The position numbers and the translations under genes were made by a program. Under the pieces are notes generated by a model, which was not told where the DNA came from, did not search any database, and saw only the letters and a program-made list of their open reading frames with translations. This document shows, piece after piece, positions 37,117 through 46,692 of a stretch of 64,000 nucleotides of DNA. The DNA comes from Blattabacterium sp. (Cryptocercus punctulatus) str. Cpu (GTDB taxonomy: Bacteria; Bacteroidota; Bacteroidia; Flavobacteriales; Blattabacteriaceae), in the NCBI RefSeq assembly GCF_000236405.1, contig NC_016621.1, forward strand, positions 62,001 through 126,000. The letters run 5' to 3'. How positions within the stretch are numbered: the stretch's first letter is position 1; every line of letters begins with the position of its first letter.

Positions 37117-37947
37117 TTAGAAAATTTTTCTATAATATTGTACTAATTTTATACATTCTATAGCTTCTTTTACATCATGAACACGTAATAATTTTATTTT
37201 TTTTAAAAGAGCTAATGTATGAATGATAGAAGTTGCATTCATAGATTCTTTAGAAGAAATATTAAGAATATTATGAATCATAGATTTTCTAGAAATCCCT
37301 ATTAAAATTAAATGATCCTCAAATCCCAGTAAAGATAAATTTTTTAATAATTGGAAATTATGTTTTTCAGTTTTTCCAAAACCAAATCCTGGATCTAAAA
37401 TGATATCATTAATTCCATATTTTTTTAATAAAAAAATTTTTTTAGCAAAAAAATTATTTATTTCTATAATAATGTTATAATAATATGGATTTTTTTGCAT
37501 ATTTTCTGGAGTTCCCTTCATGTGATTTAATATATATGGTATCTTAAGTTTCGATAATAAAGAAAACATTTTTGGATCTAACATACCTCCAGATATGTCA
37601 TTGATCATTATAGCTCCTTCTTCTACAGCAATTCTTGCTATTTCACTTCGAAAAGTATCTATAGATATTCGAACATTTGGAAATTTTTTTATTATTGAAC
37701 GAATAGGTTTTATAACACGTTTTATTTCTTCTTCTACTGTTAGATATTTAGATCCTGGACGAGTAGAACATCCCCCAATATCTATGAAATCTGATCCTTC
37801 ATTTAATAGATTTTCCACATGTTTTAATACACTTAATTCAGAATTAAACTTACCTCCATCATAAAAAGAATCAGGAGTTAAATTAACTATTCCCATCACT
37901 TTTGGTTCTTTAAAAGAAAATAAAGTTCCTGCACAATTAATTGTCAT
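37117..37947 (-). CDS. folP: dihydropteroate synthase
   Basis: Joins p-aminobenzoate to the pterin in folate synthesis. 276 residues. 'VMGIVNLTPDSFYDGGKF' near residue 16, 'DIGGCSTRPGS', 'ISIDTFRSEIA', 'MINDISGG', and 'DPGFGFGKTEKHN' are the family motifs. ATG start. Divergent from the DUF1599 gene with 39 bases between. Confidence 0.96.
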   Translation of the reverse strand: MTINCAGTLFSFKEPKVMGIVNLTPDSFYDGGKFNSELSVLKHVENLLNEGSDFIDIGGCSTRPGSKYLTVEEEIKRVIKPIRSIIKKFPNVRISIDTFRSEIARIAVEEGAIMINDISGGMLDPKMFSLLSKLKIPYILNHMKGTPENMQKNPYYYNIIIEINNFFAKKIFLLKKYGINDIILDPGFGFGKTEKHNFQLLKNLSLLGFEDHLILIGISRKSMIHNILNISSKESMNATSIIHTLALLKKIKLLRVHDVKEAIECIKLVQYYRKIF

Positions 37948-37986
37948 TAAAAAACTATTTTTAATTCATTTTTAAAATTAAATGAG

Positions 37987-38448
37987 ATGAATCATATTTC
38001 CATTGATTTTATCATCAAAAAATGTAAAAAAATATTTAAAACAAAATTAAAAGATTATGATTTATCGTGGAAAATAATAAAAATATATTCTATGATAGAT
38101 CAAATTTTTATTAAAGTATTTCGTATACAAAATATTCAAAAAAGAGGATATCAAAAAGTCAAAGAAGAAAAAATTATAGATACATATATAGATGTGATAA
38201 ATTATATTGTTATTACGATAATAAAATTAAATATTTCTAATCATCTTGAAAAAAATATTTCTCATTCTAAGATTATTTGTCTTTATATTCAACAATTTAA
38301 TAAAATTAAAAATTGGAAAAAAAATATAGAATTATATAATAAAAAAATAGGGGATCCTTCAATAGATAAAATTTTAGAATATATTTTCTATTTGAAAAAA
38401 AAAAAAGAAAAAATATTATCTAATAATTTAGAAAAAATTTTTTTTTAA
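37987..38448 (+). CDS. DUF1599 domain protein
   Basis: 153 residues, small and basic, of unknown function. The N-terminal 'KIFKTKLKDYDLSWKIIKIYSMIDQIFIKVFRI' and 'DVINYIVITIIKL' match the DUF1599 pattern I recall, a family beside folP and tpiA in many Bacteroidota. It is sometimes grouped with nucleotide-modification enzymes, but that is weak. Twelve consecutive A bases lie at 38395-38406 within the coding C terminus. Confidence 0.72.
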   Translation: MNHISIDFIIKKCKKIFKTKLKDYDLSWKIIKIYSMIDQIFIKVFRIQNIQKRGYQKVKEEKIIDTYIDVINYIVITIIKLNISNHLEKNISHSKIICLYIQQFNKIKNWKKNIELYNKKIGDPSIDKILEYIFYLKKKKEKILSNNLEKIFF

Positions 38449-38560
38449 AATTTTAAAAATAACAATTCTTTTATTGATGAAGGATATAAGAAAAAATAAA
38501 TGAAATTTTATTTATATTTTATCAAAAATTTATCTTAGGATTATTAGAATAAATTTAAAA

Positions 38561-39316
38561 ATGAAAAAAAAAGTTATAATTGCAAATTGGAAAATGAATC
38601 ACGATTTCTATGAAACGACTTCTTATCTTAGAAACTTATTAAAAATCATTTTTGAAAATAAAATTAATCAAAAAAAAATAATTATTGCTCCATCTTTTCC
38701 TTTTTTACATATTTCAAATCAAATTTTACAGGGAACTACTTTAAGTATTGCAGCACAAAATATCCATCAAATGGACAATGGATCTTATACTGGAGAAGTA
38801 TCGGCACCTATGTTGAGATCTATAGGAATTAAAAAGGTAATATTAGGACATAGTGAACGTAGAAAATATTTTACCGAAACGAATGAAATTCTCATCAAAA
38901 AAATTAAAATTGCATTAAAATATGGATTTAATATTATTTTTTGTGTAGGAGAAACGGAAGTAGATAGAGAAAAAAAAGAGCATTTTCTTACCGTAAAAAA
39001 TCAATTAGAAAAAACAATTTTTTATTTTTCTTTAGAAAAAATAAATTCCTTTATTATAGCATATGAACCTATATGGGCTATTGGTACTGGAAAAACAGCT
39101 ACTCCTGAAATAGCTCAACATATGCATAAATATATACGTACCTTATTTTTGAATAAATATGGAAAACGTAGTGCCAATAATTTATCTATTTTGTATGGGG
39201 GAAGTATAAATGATATAAATGCAAAAGATCTTTTTTTACAAAAAGATATCGATGGGGGCTTAGTTGGTAATTATTCCCTTAATATAAAAAAATTTTTAAA
39301 AATTATTCAATCCTAA
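38561..39316 (+). CDS. tpiA: triosephosphate isomerase
   Basis: Interconverts dihydroxyacetone phosphate and glyceraldehyde 3-phosphate. 251 residues. 'IIANWKMNHD' with catalytic lysine near residue 13, 'LGHSERRKYF' with catalytic histidine, 'AYEPIWAIGTGKTATPE' with catalytic glutamate, and 'LYGGSIN' phosphate loop. ATG start. In relatives a DoxX-type gene lies between DUF1599 and tpiA; here only a 112-base gap remains. Confidence 0.98.
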   Translation: MKKKVIIANWKMNHDFYETTSYLRNLLKIIFENKINQKKIIIAPSFPFLHISNQILQGTTLSIAAQNIHQMDNGSYTGEVSAPMLRSIGIKKVILGHSERRKYFTETNEILIKKIKIALKYGFNIIFCVGETEVDREKKEHFLTVKNQLEKTIFYFSLEKINSFIIAYEPIWAIGTGKTATPEIAQHMHKYIRTLFLNKYGKRSANNLSILYGGSINDINAKDLFLQKDIDGGLVGNYSLNIKKFLKIIQS

Positions 39317-39354
39317 TTTTTATTTATTATCTTTATAATTTGAAGAAATATTAT

Positions 39355-39428
39355 GGCCTCGTAGCTTAATTGGATAGAGCATCTGACTACGGATCAGAAG
39401 GTTATGGGTTCGAGTCCCCTCGAGGTCT
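39355..39428 (+). tRNA. tRNA-Arg (anticodon ACG)
   Basis: 74 bases fold as a cloverleaf: acceptor GGCCTCG/CGAGGTC (one G-U), D arm GCTT/GAGC, anticodon stem TCTGA/TCAGA around CTACGGA, T loop TTCGAGT. Two oddities: the T stem ATGGG/CCCCT holds a U-C mismatch, and the discriminator is T. CCA is not encoded. The ACG anticodon would need adenosine-to-inosine editing (TadA) to read CGU/CGC/CGA. Confidence 0.94.
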
Positions 39429-39437
39429 CATTTTATT

Positions 39438-40301
39438 TTATCCTAAATAAGGTTTTAGTATTTTACTTCTAGAAGAATGTTTTAATCTTTTTAAGGCTAT
39501 ACTTTCTATTTGTCTTACACGTTCTCTTGTTAAATCACAAGAGTGTCCTACTTCTTCTAATGTCATTGGTGGGGATCCATTTAATCCAAAATGTAAAATG
39601 ATCACTCGACGTTCTCTTTCACTTAAAGTTTCCAAAATTCTTTTTATATCTTTACGAAGAGATTCCTTTTCTAAATGTTCATCTGGACGAGGAGATTCAT
39701 CAGATTTTACTAAATCGTATAGATTAGAATCCTCCCCATCTATTAATGGAGCATCCATCGAAATATGTCTTCCAGAATTTTTTAAAGATTCCTCTACCTC
39801 TTTTTCATTCATCTCTAAATTTTCTGCTATTTCTCTTGCAGAAGGTGTTCTTTGAAGTTCTTGCTCTAATTGAGCAAGAGTTTTAAGTATTTTGTTTAAT
39901 AATGCCAATTTATTTGTAGGTTGTCGAATAGAACGTGATTGTTCAGCTATAGCTTGTAATATAGCTTGTCTTATCCACCATACAACGTAAGAAATACATT
40001 TAAATCCTCTTGTTTCATCAAATCTCAATATCCCCTTTATCAATCCTAGATTCCCTTCATTAATTAAATCACATAAACTTAGTCCTTGATTTTGATATTG
40101 TTTTGCAACAGAAACTACAAAACGTAAATTTGCATTTACTAGTTTATCTATAGCAGATGAATCTCCTTCTCTTGCTCTACGTGCGAATTCAACTTCTTCT
40201 TCTGGAGTTAATAATGGAATTTTTCCTATTTCATGAAGATATTTATCTAAAGATTCAGATTCCCGATTTGTGACTTGTTTGGTGATTTTAAGTTGTCTCA
40301 T
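39438..40301 (-). CDS. rpoD: primary RNA polymerase sigma factor (sigma-70/A family)
   Basis: Housekeeping sigma factor of the compact Bacteroidota kind, 287 residues. Region 1.1 and the non-conserved insert are missing. Region 1.2 'ESLDKYLHEIGKIPLLTPEEE', region 2 'LRFVVSVAKQYQNQGLSLCDLINEGNLGLI' and '...YVVWWIRQAI', region 3, and region 4 'LTRERVRQIESIALKRLK' helix-turn-helix are present. It should recognise the TTTG / TAnnTTTG promoters. ATG start. Last gene of the rpsO-pnp-rpoD run, 18 bases after pnp. Confidence 0.97.
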   Translation of the reverse strand: MRQLKITKQVTNRESESLDKYLHEIGKIPLLTPEEEVEFARRAREGDSSAIDKLVNANLRFVVSVAKQYQNQGLSLCDLINEGNLGLIKGILRFDETRGFKCISYVVWWIRQAILQAIAEQSRSIRQPTNKLALLNKILKTLAQLEQELQRTPSAREIAENLEMNEKEVEESLKNSGRHISMDAPLIDGEDSNLYDLVKSDESPRPDEHLEKESLRKDIKRILETLSERERRVIILHFGLNGSPPMTLEEVGHSCDLTRERVRQIESIALKRLKHSSRSKILKPYLG

Positions 40302-40319
40302 ATTTTTTTATTATTTTAC

Positions 40320-42467
40320 TCATTTTTTAGGACGAGGTAAAAGTATTTTTCTAGAAAGTTTCATTTTTTTATTTTTATCATCAATTCCCAGAAATTTTAC
40401 ATCGATGATATCTCCAATTTGGAGTTCATCTTCTATATTATTTAGCCTTTTCCATCCTATTTCAGAAATATGCAACAATCCTTCCACACCTTTAGATATT
40501 TCAACAAAAGCTCCAAAATCTTTTATAGATTTTACTTTCGCTTTATAAATTTTTCCTATTTCAGGTACAAAAGTAATTTCTTTAATTCTATGAATTGCTT
40601 CCTCTATTTTTTGATAATTTTTTCCTATAATTTCAATATTACCCATATTCCCTTTTTCTTCAATTAAAATACTTGTTTCTGTACAAGATTGTATTTCTTG
40701 AATAACTTTTCCACCAGGACCGATTACAGAACCTATAAAATTTTTTGGAATATTGAAAGTATGTATTTTAGGAGCATTAGGTTTTAATTTTTTTCTATAT
40801 ATAGGAAAAGTTTTTAGCATTTGTTTTAGAATAAATCTACGACCTTCTAAAGCTTGTATTAAAATTTTATTTAAAAGATCATAAGTTAATCCTTGGATTT
40901 TTTTTACATCCATTTGACATGCTGTAATTCCATATTTTGTACCTGTTATTTTAAAATCAAGGTCTCCAAAACTATCTTCTTCTCCCATAATATCAGATAA
41001 AATAACTTTTTTTTCTTTATCTATAAATAATCCCATAGAAATACCGGAAACAGGTTTTTCAAGAGAAATTCCGGCATCCATTAATGCTAAACTTGCTGCG
41101 CAAACTGTAGCCATAGAAGAAGATCCATTAGATTCTAAAATATCCGATACTACACGAATCGTATAAGGATTCTCAGGTATAACATTTTTTAAGGCACGTT
41201 GTGCTAAATTTCCATGTCCTACTTCACGTCTAGATACACTTCTAATTGGACGTATCTCTCCTGTTGAAAAAGGAGGAAAATTATAATGTAGATAAAATTT
41301 TTCATTATTTTCCATAATTACATTATCAATTTTATTAGCATCTAAAGAGGACCCTAATGTTACGGTAGTTAATGATTGAGTGTCTCCTCTTGAGAATAAA
41401 GCTGATCCATGAACTCCAGGAAGATAATCCACAATACTCCATATTTTTCGGATTTTCTTATTGGTTCTTCCATCTAACCTAATCTCTTCTTTTAAAATCA
41501 TGTTTCTGGTAATTTCTTTTTTTATTTCTTCATAACATTGATCAATAAAAATTTCATTTTTTTCTTGATCATCTATAGGTAATTTTTTTTTAAAATTATT
41601 TAAAATTTTATTTTCTTGAATAGATCTGGTTTTTTTATCCAAAAATTGTTTATATAGTTTATAAATTTTTTCATATGAAAAAGAAAAAAGTTTTTTTTTC
41701 ATAGTTTTTTTTTCCAATAAATATGGATCTTCTATATGATTATGTACATAACGTGAAAAATAAGGATTATTGGATTTTAGTTTTAGTAATTTTTCTACTA
41801 ATCTATTTTGAGCTTTTATTTGAATTTTTATTTCTTGATGAGCTATAGTAATCGCATGAATAAATTCATCTTCTGTAATTTCTTTCATTTCTCCTTCTAT
41901 CATAATAATAGAATCGGTAGAAGCTCCTACTATTAAATCTATATCAGATTTTTTCAATTGGTCTAAACTTGGATTTATAAAAAATTTTCCATTTATACGT
42001 ATGATACGAACTTCTGATATAGGTCCATTAAATGGAATTCCAGAAATAGATAATGCTGTAGAAGCCGCAAGTCCAGCTAATCCATCTGGTAAAACTTTAT
42101 TATCATATGATAATAAAGAGATCATGATTTGTATTTCTTTTCGAAAAGATTCAGGAAAAGTAGGTCTTAAAACACGATCTACTAATCTCATTGTCAAGAT
42201 TTCTTCATTAGAAGGTCTTCCTTCCCTTTTTATAAATCCACCAGGAATTTTACCACCTGCAGAATATTTTTCTCTATAATCTACTGTTAATGGTAAAAAA
42301 TTGGATTCATTTTTTATTTTTTTGGAAATTACTACAGTAGCTAATAGTATTGTATTACCTATACGTATAATAGCTGAACCATCTGCCAGTTTAGCTAATT
42401 TTCCTGTTTCTATAATAATAGTGCGTCCATCTCCTAGAGATATAATTTCCTTTACTGTATCTAGCAT
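40320..42467 (-). CDS. pnp: polyribonucleotide nucleotidyltransferase
   Basis: 3'-to-5' phosphorolytic exoribonuclease. 715 residues: two RNase PH domains ('IPGGFIKREGRPSNEEILTMRLVDR' and 'FPPFSTGEIRPIRSVSRREVGHGNLAQRAL'), the catalytic 'ISMGLF...DIMGEEDSFGDLDFKITGT', a KH domain ('IGPGGKVIQEI') and an S1 domain ('KSIKDFGAFVEISKGVEGLLHISEI'). ATG start. Follows rpsO by 128 bases as in many bacteria. Confidence 0.98.
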   Translation of the reverse strand: MLDTVKEIISLGDGRTIIIETGKLAKLADGSAIIRIGNTILLATVVISKKIKNESNFLPLTVDYREKYSAGGKIPGGFIKREGRPSNEEILTMRLVDRVLRPTFPESFRKEIQIMISLLSYDNKVLPDGLAGLAASTALSISGIPFNGPISEVRIIRINGKFFINPSLDQLKKSDIDLIVGASTDSIIMIEGEMKEITEDEFIHAITIAHQEIKIQIKAQNRLVEKLLKLKSNNPYFSRYVHNHIEDPYLLEKKTMKKKLFSFSYEKIYKLYKQFLDKKTRSIQENKILNNFKKKLPIDDQEKNEIFIDQCYEEIKKEITRNMILKEEIRLDGRTNKKIRKIWSIVDYLPGVHGSALFSRGDTQSLTTVTLGSSLDANKIDNVIMENNEKFYLHYNFPPFSTGEIRPIRSVSRREVGHGNLAQRALKNVIPENPYTIRVVSDILESNGSSSMATVCAASLALMDAGISLEKPVSGISMGLFIDKEKKVILSDIMGEEDSFGDLDFKITGTKYGITACQMDVKKIQGLTYDLLNKILIQALEGRRFILKQMLKTFPIYRKKLKPNAPKIHTFNIPKNFIGSVIGPGGKVIQEIQSCTETSILIEEKGNMGNIEIIGKNYQKIEEAIHRIKEITFVPEIGKIYKAKVKSIKDFGAFVEISKGVEGLLHISEIGWKRLNNIEDELQIGDIIDVKFLGIDDKNKKMKLSRKILLPRPKK

Positions 42468-42595
42468 GTTTAATTTTTTACTTTTGTATTAAAAAAAATA
42501 ACAAAAATTATGTTTTTTTATTATTATGTGTGTAGTAGTATGAATGATATGAAAAGAAATTATCTATATGTAATAATGAATGATCAAAAATTATA

Positions 42596-42865
42596 TTATT
42601 TTCTTAATCCTAGGATTTTTATAATTTTTTTATAACTATTTACATCCTTTTTTTCTATATATTTTAATAATTTTTTTCTTTTTCCTACTAATCTTATCAG
42701 TGATCTTTCTGTATTAAAATCTTTTCTATTATTTTTTAGATATTTACTTAAATGATTAATTCGATAAGTAAATAAAGCTATTTGAGATTGAGAAGATCCT
42801 GTATCCAAAACGGAAATTCCATATGTTTTAAATATTTCCTTTTTTTTATTTTCAGTTAAATACAT
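42596..42865 (-). CDS. rpsO: 30S ribosomal protein S15
   Basis: Primary 16S rRNA-binding protein of the central domain. 89 residues, the normal size. 'DTGSSQSQIALFTYRINHLSKYLK' and 'RSLIRLVGKRKKLLKYIEKKD' are signature segments. ATG start. Autogenous control of rpsO and RNase III processing before pnp are known in E. coli; whether the 128-base spacer here does this is not visible. Confidence 0.97.
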   Translation of the reverse strand: MYLTENKKKEIFKTYGISVLDTGSSQSQIALFTYRINHLSKYLKNNRKDFNTERSLIRLVGKRKKLLKYIEKKDVNSYKKIIKILGLRK

Positions 42866-42925
42866 AATAATACAATATCTTTATTTGATAAAGTTAAAAA
42901 TATTTTATAAATATGTATTTATACT

Positions 42926-44431
42926 TTATTTTAATTTAAGTAGAGAATCTAGATATTTTCTATCATTAGATAAACGAGGAACTTTATTTTGACCTCCTAG
43001 TTTTTTATGTATTTTTAACCAATCGTAGAATAATCCAGTTCTAGCTATATATATAACAGGTGGACGTAAAACCATATTTTTATATCGTTTAATTTCATAA
43101 TCAGAATTCAATAATTTTAATTCATTATCTAAAATATCTCTAAAATAGGATAAATTTTTTGGAGTTTTTTTAAATTCTATAATCCATTCATGAGCTCCAG
43201 AATTTTTTTTTTTCATGTAAATTGGTCCTGCAGTATATTCATGAATAATAGAATTTGTTTTTAAACAAGTTTTTTTTAAAGCTATTTCTGCATTTTCTAT
43301 AATTAATTCTTCTCCAAAAGAATTGATATAATGATTTGTTCTTCCAGAAATAGATATACGATATGGAGATATACTAGTAAATTTAATAGTATCTCCAACT
43401 ATGTATCTCCATAGTCCAGCATTAGTAGAAATCACTAAAGCATAATTTTTATTTAATTCTACTTTATCAATAGGAAAAATTTTTGGATAAGGTTTATGAA
43501 ATTCTTCCATAGGAATAAATTCATAAAAAATTCCATGATCTAATAAAAGTAAAAGACCATCAACATTTTTTTGATCTTGTACGGCAAAAAATCCTTCGGA
43601 TGAACTGTATACATCATAATAATTAATAGGTGTATTAAATAAATCATTATATTGTTTAATATAAGGATTAAAATTTACCCCTCCATGGAATATAACTTCT
43701 AAATTAGGCCATATTTCATTTATTTTTTGTTTATTAAATTTGCTTAATAATTGATTTAAAAAAATTAATAGCCAAGAACAAACTCCTAATAAAATACGAA
43801 CATCTTTGGATGCAGTTACTTTTACTAAAGTTTCTAATTTTTTTTCCCATTCACTCATTAAGGCTATTTTTTTTCTAGGAATACTAATATATTCTGCCCA
43901 AAATGGAAGATTTTTTATTAAAATGGAAGATAAATCTCCATAAAAAGTATTGTATTTTTTACATAATTCATGACTACCTCCTAAACGTAGAGCTTTTCCA
44001 AAGAATACTTTTGTTTCTGGGTGATTATGAATATATATAGATAGCATATCTTTTCCGGCTTTATAATGACAATCATGCATAGAAAAGTTAGTAACAGGTA
44101 TGTACTTACTTTTTGTATTGGTAGTACCAGAAGATCTAGCAAACCATTTTACTTTTCCAGGCCATAATATATCCTTTTCCCCTTTACGAATTCTTTTAAT
44201 TATAGGAATTAAATCTATATAATTGCATATAGGAATTCTTTCAGAAAATTGTTGATATTCTTTAATATCCTGAAATCCATATTTTTTTCCAAATTCTGTT
44301 TTTTTTGCATAAAATATCATTTTATGGATTAAATTATGTTGTATTTTTATTGGTGATCGTATGATCGATTCTATTTTTTTTATTCTTTTTTTTATAAAAG
44401 AAGATGTTAAATATCCAGATAAATATTTCAT
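42926..44431 (-). CDS. GH3 family acyl-adenylate/conjugating-type protein
   Basis: 501 residues matching bacterial GH3 proteins of Bacteroidota. GH3 enzymes in plants join amino acids to carboxylic acid hormones through acyl-adenylates. Visible motifs: 'WFARSSGTTNTKSKYIPVT' (ATP loop), 'VYSSSEGFFAVQ', 'LVISTNAGLWRYIVGDTIKF' and 'HYINSFGEELII' (adenylate domain). Bacterial substrates are unknown to me. ATG start. It lies between menG and rpsO on the minus strand. All ATP-site motifs look intact, so it is probably active. Confidence 0.85.
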   Translation of the reverse strand: MKYLSGYLTSSFIKKRIKKIESIIRSPIKIQHNLIHKMIFYAKKTEFGKKYGFQDIKEYQQFSERIPICNYIDLIPIIKRIRKGEKDILWPGKVKWFARSSGTTNTKSKYIPVTNFSMHDCHYKAGKDMLSIYIHNHPETKVFFGKALRLGGSHELCKKYNTFYGDLSSILIKNLPFWAEYISIPRKKIALMSEWEKKLETLVKVTASKDVRILLGVCSWLLIFLNQLLSKFNKQKINEIWPNLEVIFHGGVNFNPYIKQYNDLFNTPINYYDVYSSSEGFFAVQDQKNVDGLLLLLDHGIFYEFIPMEEFHKPYPKIFPIDKVELNKNYALVISTNAGLWRYIVGDTIKFTSISPYRISISGRTNHYINSFGEELIIENAEIALKKTCLKTNSIIHEYTAGPIYMKKKNSGAHEWIIEFKKTPKNLSYFRDILDNELKLLNSDYEIKRYKNMVLRPPVIYIARTGLFYDWLKIHKKLGGQNKVPRLSNDRKYLDSLLKLK

Positions 44432-44453
44432 TATAATGAAATTTTTTAATTAA

Positions 44454-45197
44454 TCAAAAATAAATTTTTGAATTATTTTTTTGGGATAAATAAATAGAAA
44501 CAATTCCAAAAGTTAATTCTTTTGTAGAATAATTTTTAAATCCGTGGTATTTTAATAGTTTTTTCATTTTTTTTCCATAATAAGAAAAATATTTAATAGA
44601 TTCTTGTAAATAGTTATAAGCAAAATAATTTTTTGAAAAAAAAGTTCCTATTCTAGTCAAAATAGAATGAGAATAAAGATGATAAAATATTTTTATATAA
44701 GGATTTGAAGGGTTAGAAAATTCTAGAATTTCTAAAATTCCTAAAGGTTTTAGTATTCTATATATTTCTTGTAAAGAAAGGTGAATATATTTAAAATTTC
44801 TTATTCCAAACGCAATAGTTACTAAATCAAAAGTATTTTTTTCAAAAGGTATATTTTGTGAATATCCTTGAATTAGAGTTATTCTTTTTTCTAAAAAATT
44901 TTTTTTTATTTTATTCTTTGCTATTTTTAACATTTTTTCAGAAGGATCTAAACCAATAATAGAAGCATTTCTAAATTTTTTTGCTAATAATATAGCTAAA
45001 TCTCCAGTTCCAGTAGCCAAATCTAATATTTTTTTGTATTTTTTTTTTTTAATAGTGATTAGTAAATTTATTACTTTTTTTCTCCATAATATATCTATTC
45101 CAAAAGATAATATATGATTTAGAAAATCATATTTTGAAGAGATATTATCAAACATTTTTGTTAATTTATCTTCTGATGAAATAGAATTTTTGTTCAT
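44454..45197 (-). CDS. menG: demethylmenaquinone methyltransferase
   Basis: SAM-dependent C-methyltransferase of the UbiE/MenG family for the last step of menaquinone synthesis. 247 residues. 'MFDNISSKYDFLNHILSFGIDILWRKK' at the N terminus, SAM motif 'ILDLATGTGDLAI', 'IGLDPSEKMLKIA', and 'ITIAFGIRNF'-like 'VTIAFGIRNF'. Bacteroidota use menaquinone, so MenG is preferred over UbiE. First gene of the minus-strand run leading to rpoD. Confidence 0.94.
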   Translation of the reverse strand: MNKNSISSEDKLTKMFDNISSKYDFLNHILSFGIDILWRKKVINLLITIKKKKYKKILDLATGTGDLAILLAKKFRNASIIGLDPSEKMLKIAKNKIKKNFLEKRITLIQGYSQNIPFEKNTFDLVTIAFGIRNFKYIHLSLQEIYRILKPLGILEILEFSNPSNPYIKIFYHLYSHSILTRIGTFFSKNYFAYNYLQESIKYFSYYGKKMKKLLKYHGFKNYSTKELTFGIVSIYLSQKNNSKIYF

Positions 45198-45311
45198 AAA
45201 TGATATGAATTAATATTTACTTATTTTAAGTTATTAATAAAAATGATTTTTTATTTAAAAATTTTATTTTTTTTTGCTTTTTATTTTTAATTATTATTTT
45301 TATTAAAAAAA

Positions 45312-46451
45312 ATGATTCGATCAATAATTACAGGAACTGGACATTACTTACCAAATAAAATTATAAGTAATAATCATTTTTTAAAACATATATTTTACGA
45401 TAAAAAAGGATTAAAAAGTGAAAAACCTAATGAAGAAATTATCAAAAAATTTCAAAAAATTACAGAAATAGAAGAAAGAAGATATATAAATAATTCATTA
45501 TTGAATTCTGATATTGCTTCTATAGCTGCAAAAAGAGCTTTAATAAATTCTCAAATTAATAAAGAAAAAATAGATTATATTATTTCTGCCCATAATTATG
45601 GAGATATTAATCCGATTTCTTTACAATCTGATTTAATGCCATCTATAGCTTCTAGAGTAAAAAATAAACTCCAAATAAAAAATAAAAAATGTCGTCCATA
45701 TGATATGATTTTTGGTTGTCCAGGATGGATAGAAGGAATGATATTAGCAGATCAACTTTTAAGATCTAAAAACGCTACAAATATTTTGATTACTAGTTCT
45801 GAAACTTTATCTAAAGTAATAGATCCACATGATAAAAATTCTATGATTTTTTCAGATGGAGCGGGAGCTGTAGTTTTATCCGCTATCGAAATAGTAGAAG
45901 ATAATCAAGGAATTATTCATTATGATACTCAATGCAATAATAATGAGGAACTACATTATTTGACTAATAGTTACTCTTTAAATCCTAATTATAAAAAATC
46001 TTTAGTGAATATTAAAATGAATGGAAGACGGATTTATGAATATGCATTAAAAGAAGTTCCAAATATGCTAAAAAATATACTAGATCATTCGAATTTTCAT
46101 ATTAAAGATCTTAAAAAAATTCTTATTCATCAAGCTAATGCAAAAATGGATTATGCTATTTTAAAAAGATTGTTGAACTTGTATGAGTATTCATCTTCAA
46201 ATAAAGATTTTTGTAAAAATTTAATGCCAATGACTATTCAAAAATTTGGAAATTCTTCTGTTGCCACTGTTCCAACTATATTGGATTTAATTCTTAAAAA
46301 AAGAATGCCTCCTCATGAAATTAATCCTGGAGATACCATATTAATGGCTTCATTAGGAGCAGGTATGAATATTAATGGAATGATTTATCGTTTTCCTAAA
46401 AAAAAAATTAAAAAATATTATGAAAAAAAAAATACATCCAGAAAATTATAG
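45312..46451 (+). CDS. 3-oxoacyl-ACP synthase III (FabH-like)
   Basis: Thiolase-fold enzyme of 379 residues. The active cysteine is in 'IFGCPGWIEGM', a histidine in 'ILIHQANAKMD', and asparagine in 'FGNSSVATVPTIL', giving a full Cys-His-Asn triad. 'FSDGAGAVVLSA' and 'TILMASLGAGMNINGMIYRF' are family segments. It is longer than standard FabH (~320-330), with an N-terminal variant as in the Bacteroidota family I recall. Either priming of fatty acid synthesis or another condensation is possible. ATG start; its end overlaps rpmE2 by 32 bases. Confidence 0.85.
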   Translation: MIRSIITGTGHYLPNKIISNNHFLKHIFYDKKGLKSEKPNEEIIKKFQKITEIEERRYINNSLLNSDIASIAAKRALINSQINKEKIDYIISAHNYGDINPISLQSDLMPSIASRVKNKLQIKNKKCRPYDMIFGCPGWIEGMILADQLLRSKNATNILITSSETLSKVIDPHDKNSMIFSDGAGAVVLSAIEIVEDNQGIIHYDTQCNNNEELHYLTNSYSLNPNYKKSLVNIKMNGRRIYEYALKEVPNMLKNILDHSNFHIKDLKKILIHQANAKMDYAILKRLLNLYEYSSSNKDFCKNLMPMTIQKFGNSSVATVPTILDLILKKRMPPHEINPGDTILMASLGAGMNINGMIYRFPKKKIKKYYEKKNTSRKL

Positions 46452-46674
46452 ACCTGTTGTATTTAAAGATATTAACAACGAAATACTATTTATTTGTAGA
46501 TCTACCGTCAATACAAAAGAATCCATTAAAATAGATGAATCTATTTATCCACTATATAAAATGGAAATATCTAGTTATTCTCATCCATTTTTTACTGGAG
46601 AAAAAAAATTTTTAGGTAAAACAGGACCAGCAGAAAAATTTAAAAAAAAATACGAAAAATATAAAAAATTTTAA
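46420..46674 (+). CDS. rpmE2: 50S ribosomal protein L31, type B
   Basis: 84 residues. 'KIHPENYRPVVFKD' start and 'ISSYSHPFFTGEKKFLGKTGPAEKFKKKY' end are typical of type B L31. The zinc-binding CxxC pairs of type A are absent, so it is the zinc-independent form. ATG start within the end of the FabH-like gene. Confidence 0.96.
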   Translation: MKKKIHPENYRPVVFKDINNEILFICRSTVNTKESIKIDESIYPLYKMEISSYSHPFFTGEKKFLGKTGPAEKFKKKYEKYKKF

Positions 46675-46692
46675 TATAAATTATCTTACTAT

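Noticed and set aside
38502-38560. Short peptide 'MKFYLYFIKNLS' before tpiA as a DoxX remnant
   Set aside because: In relatives a DoxX-type gene sits here, but a dozen residues with a stop are too little to claim descent.
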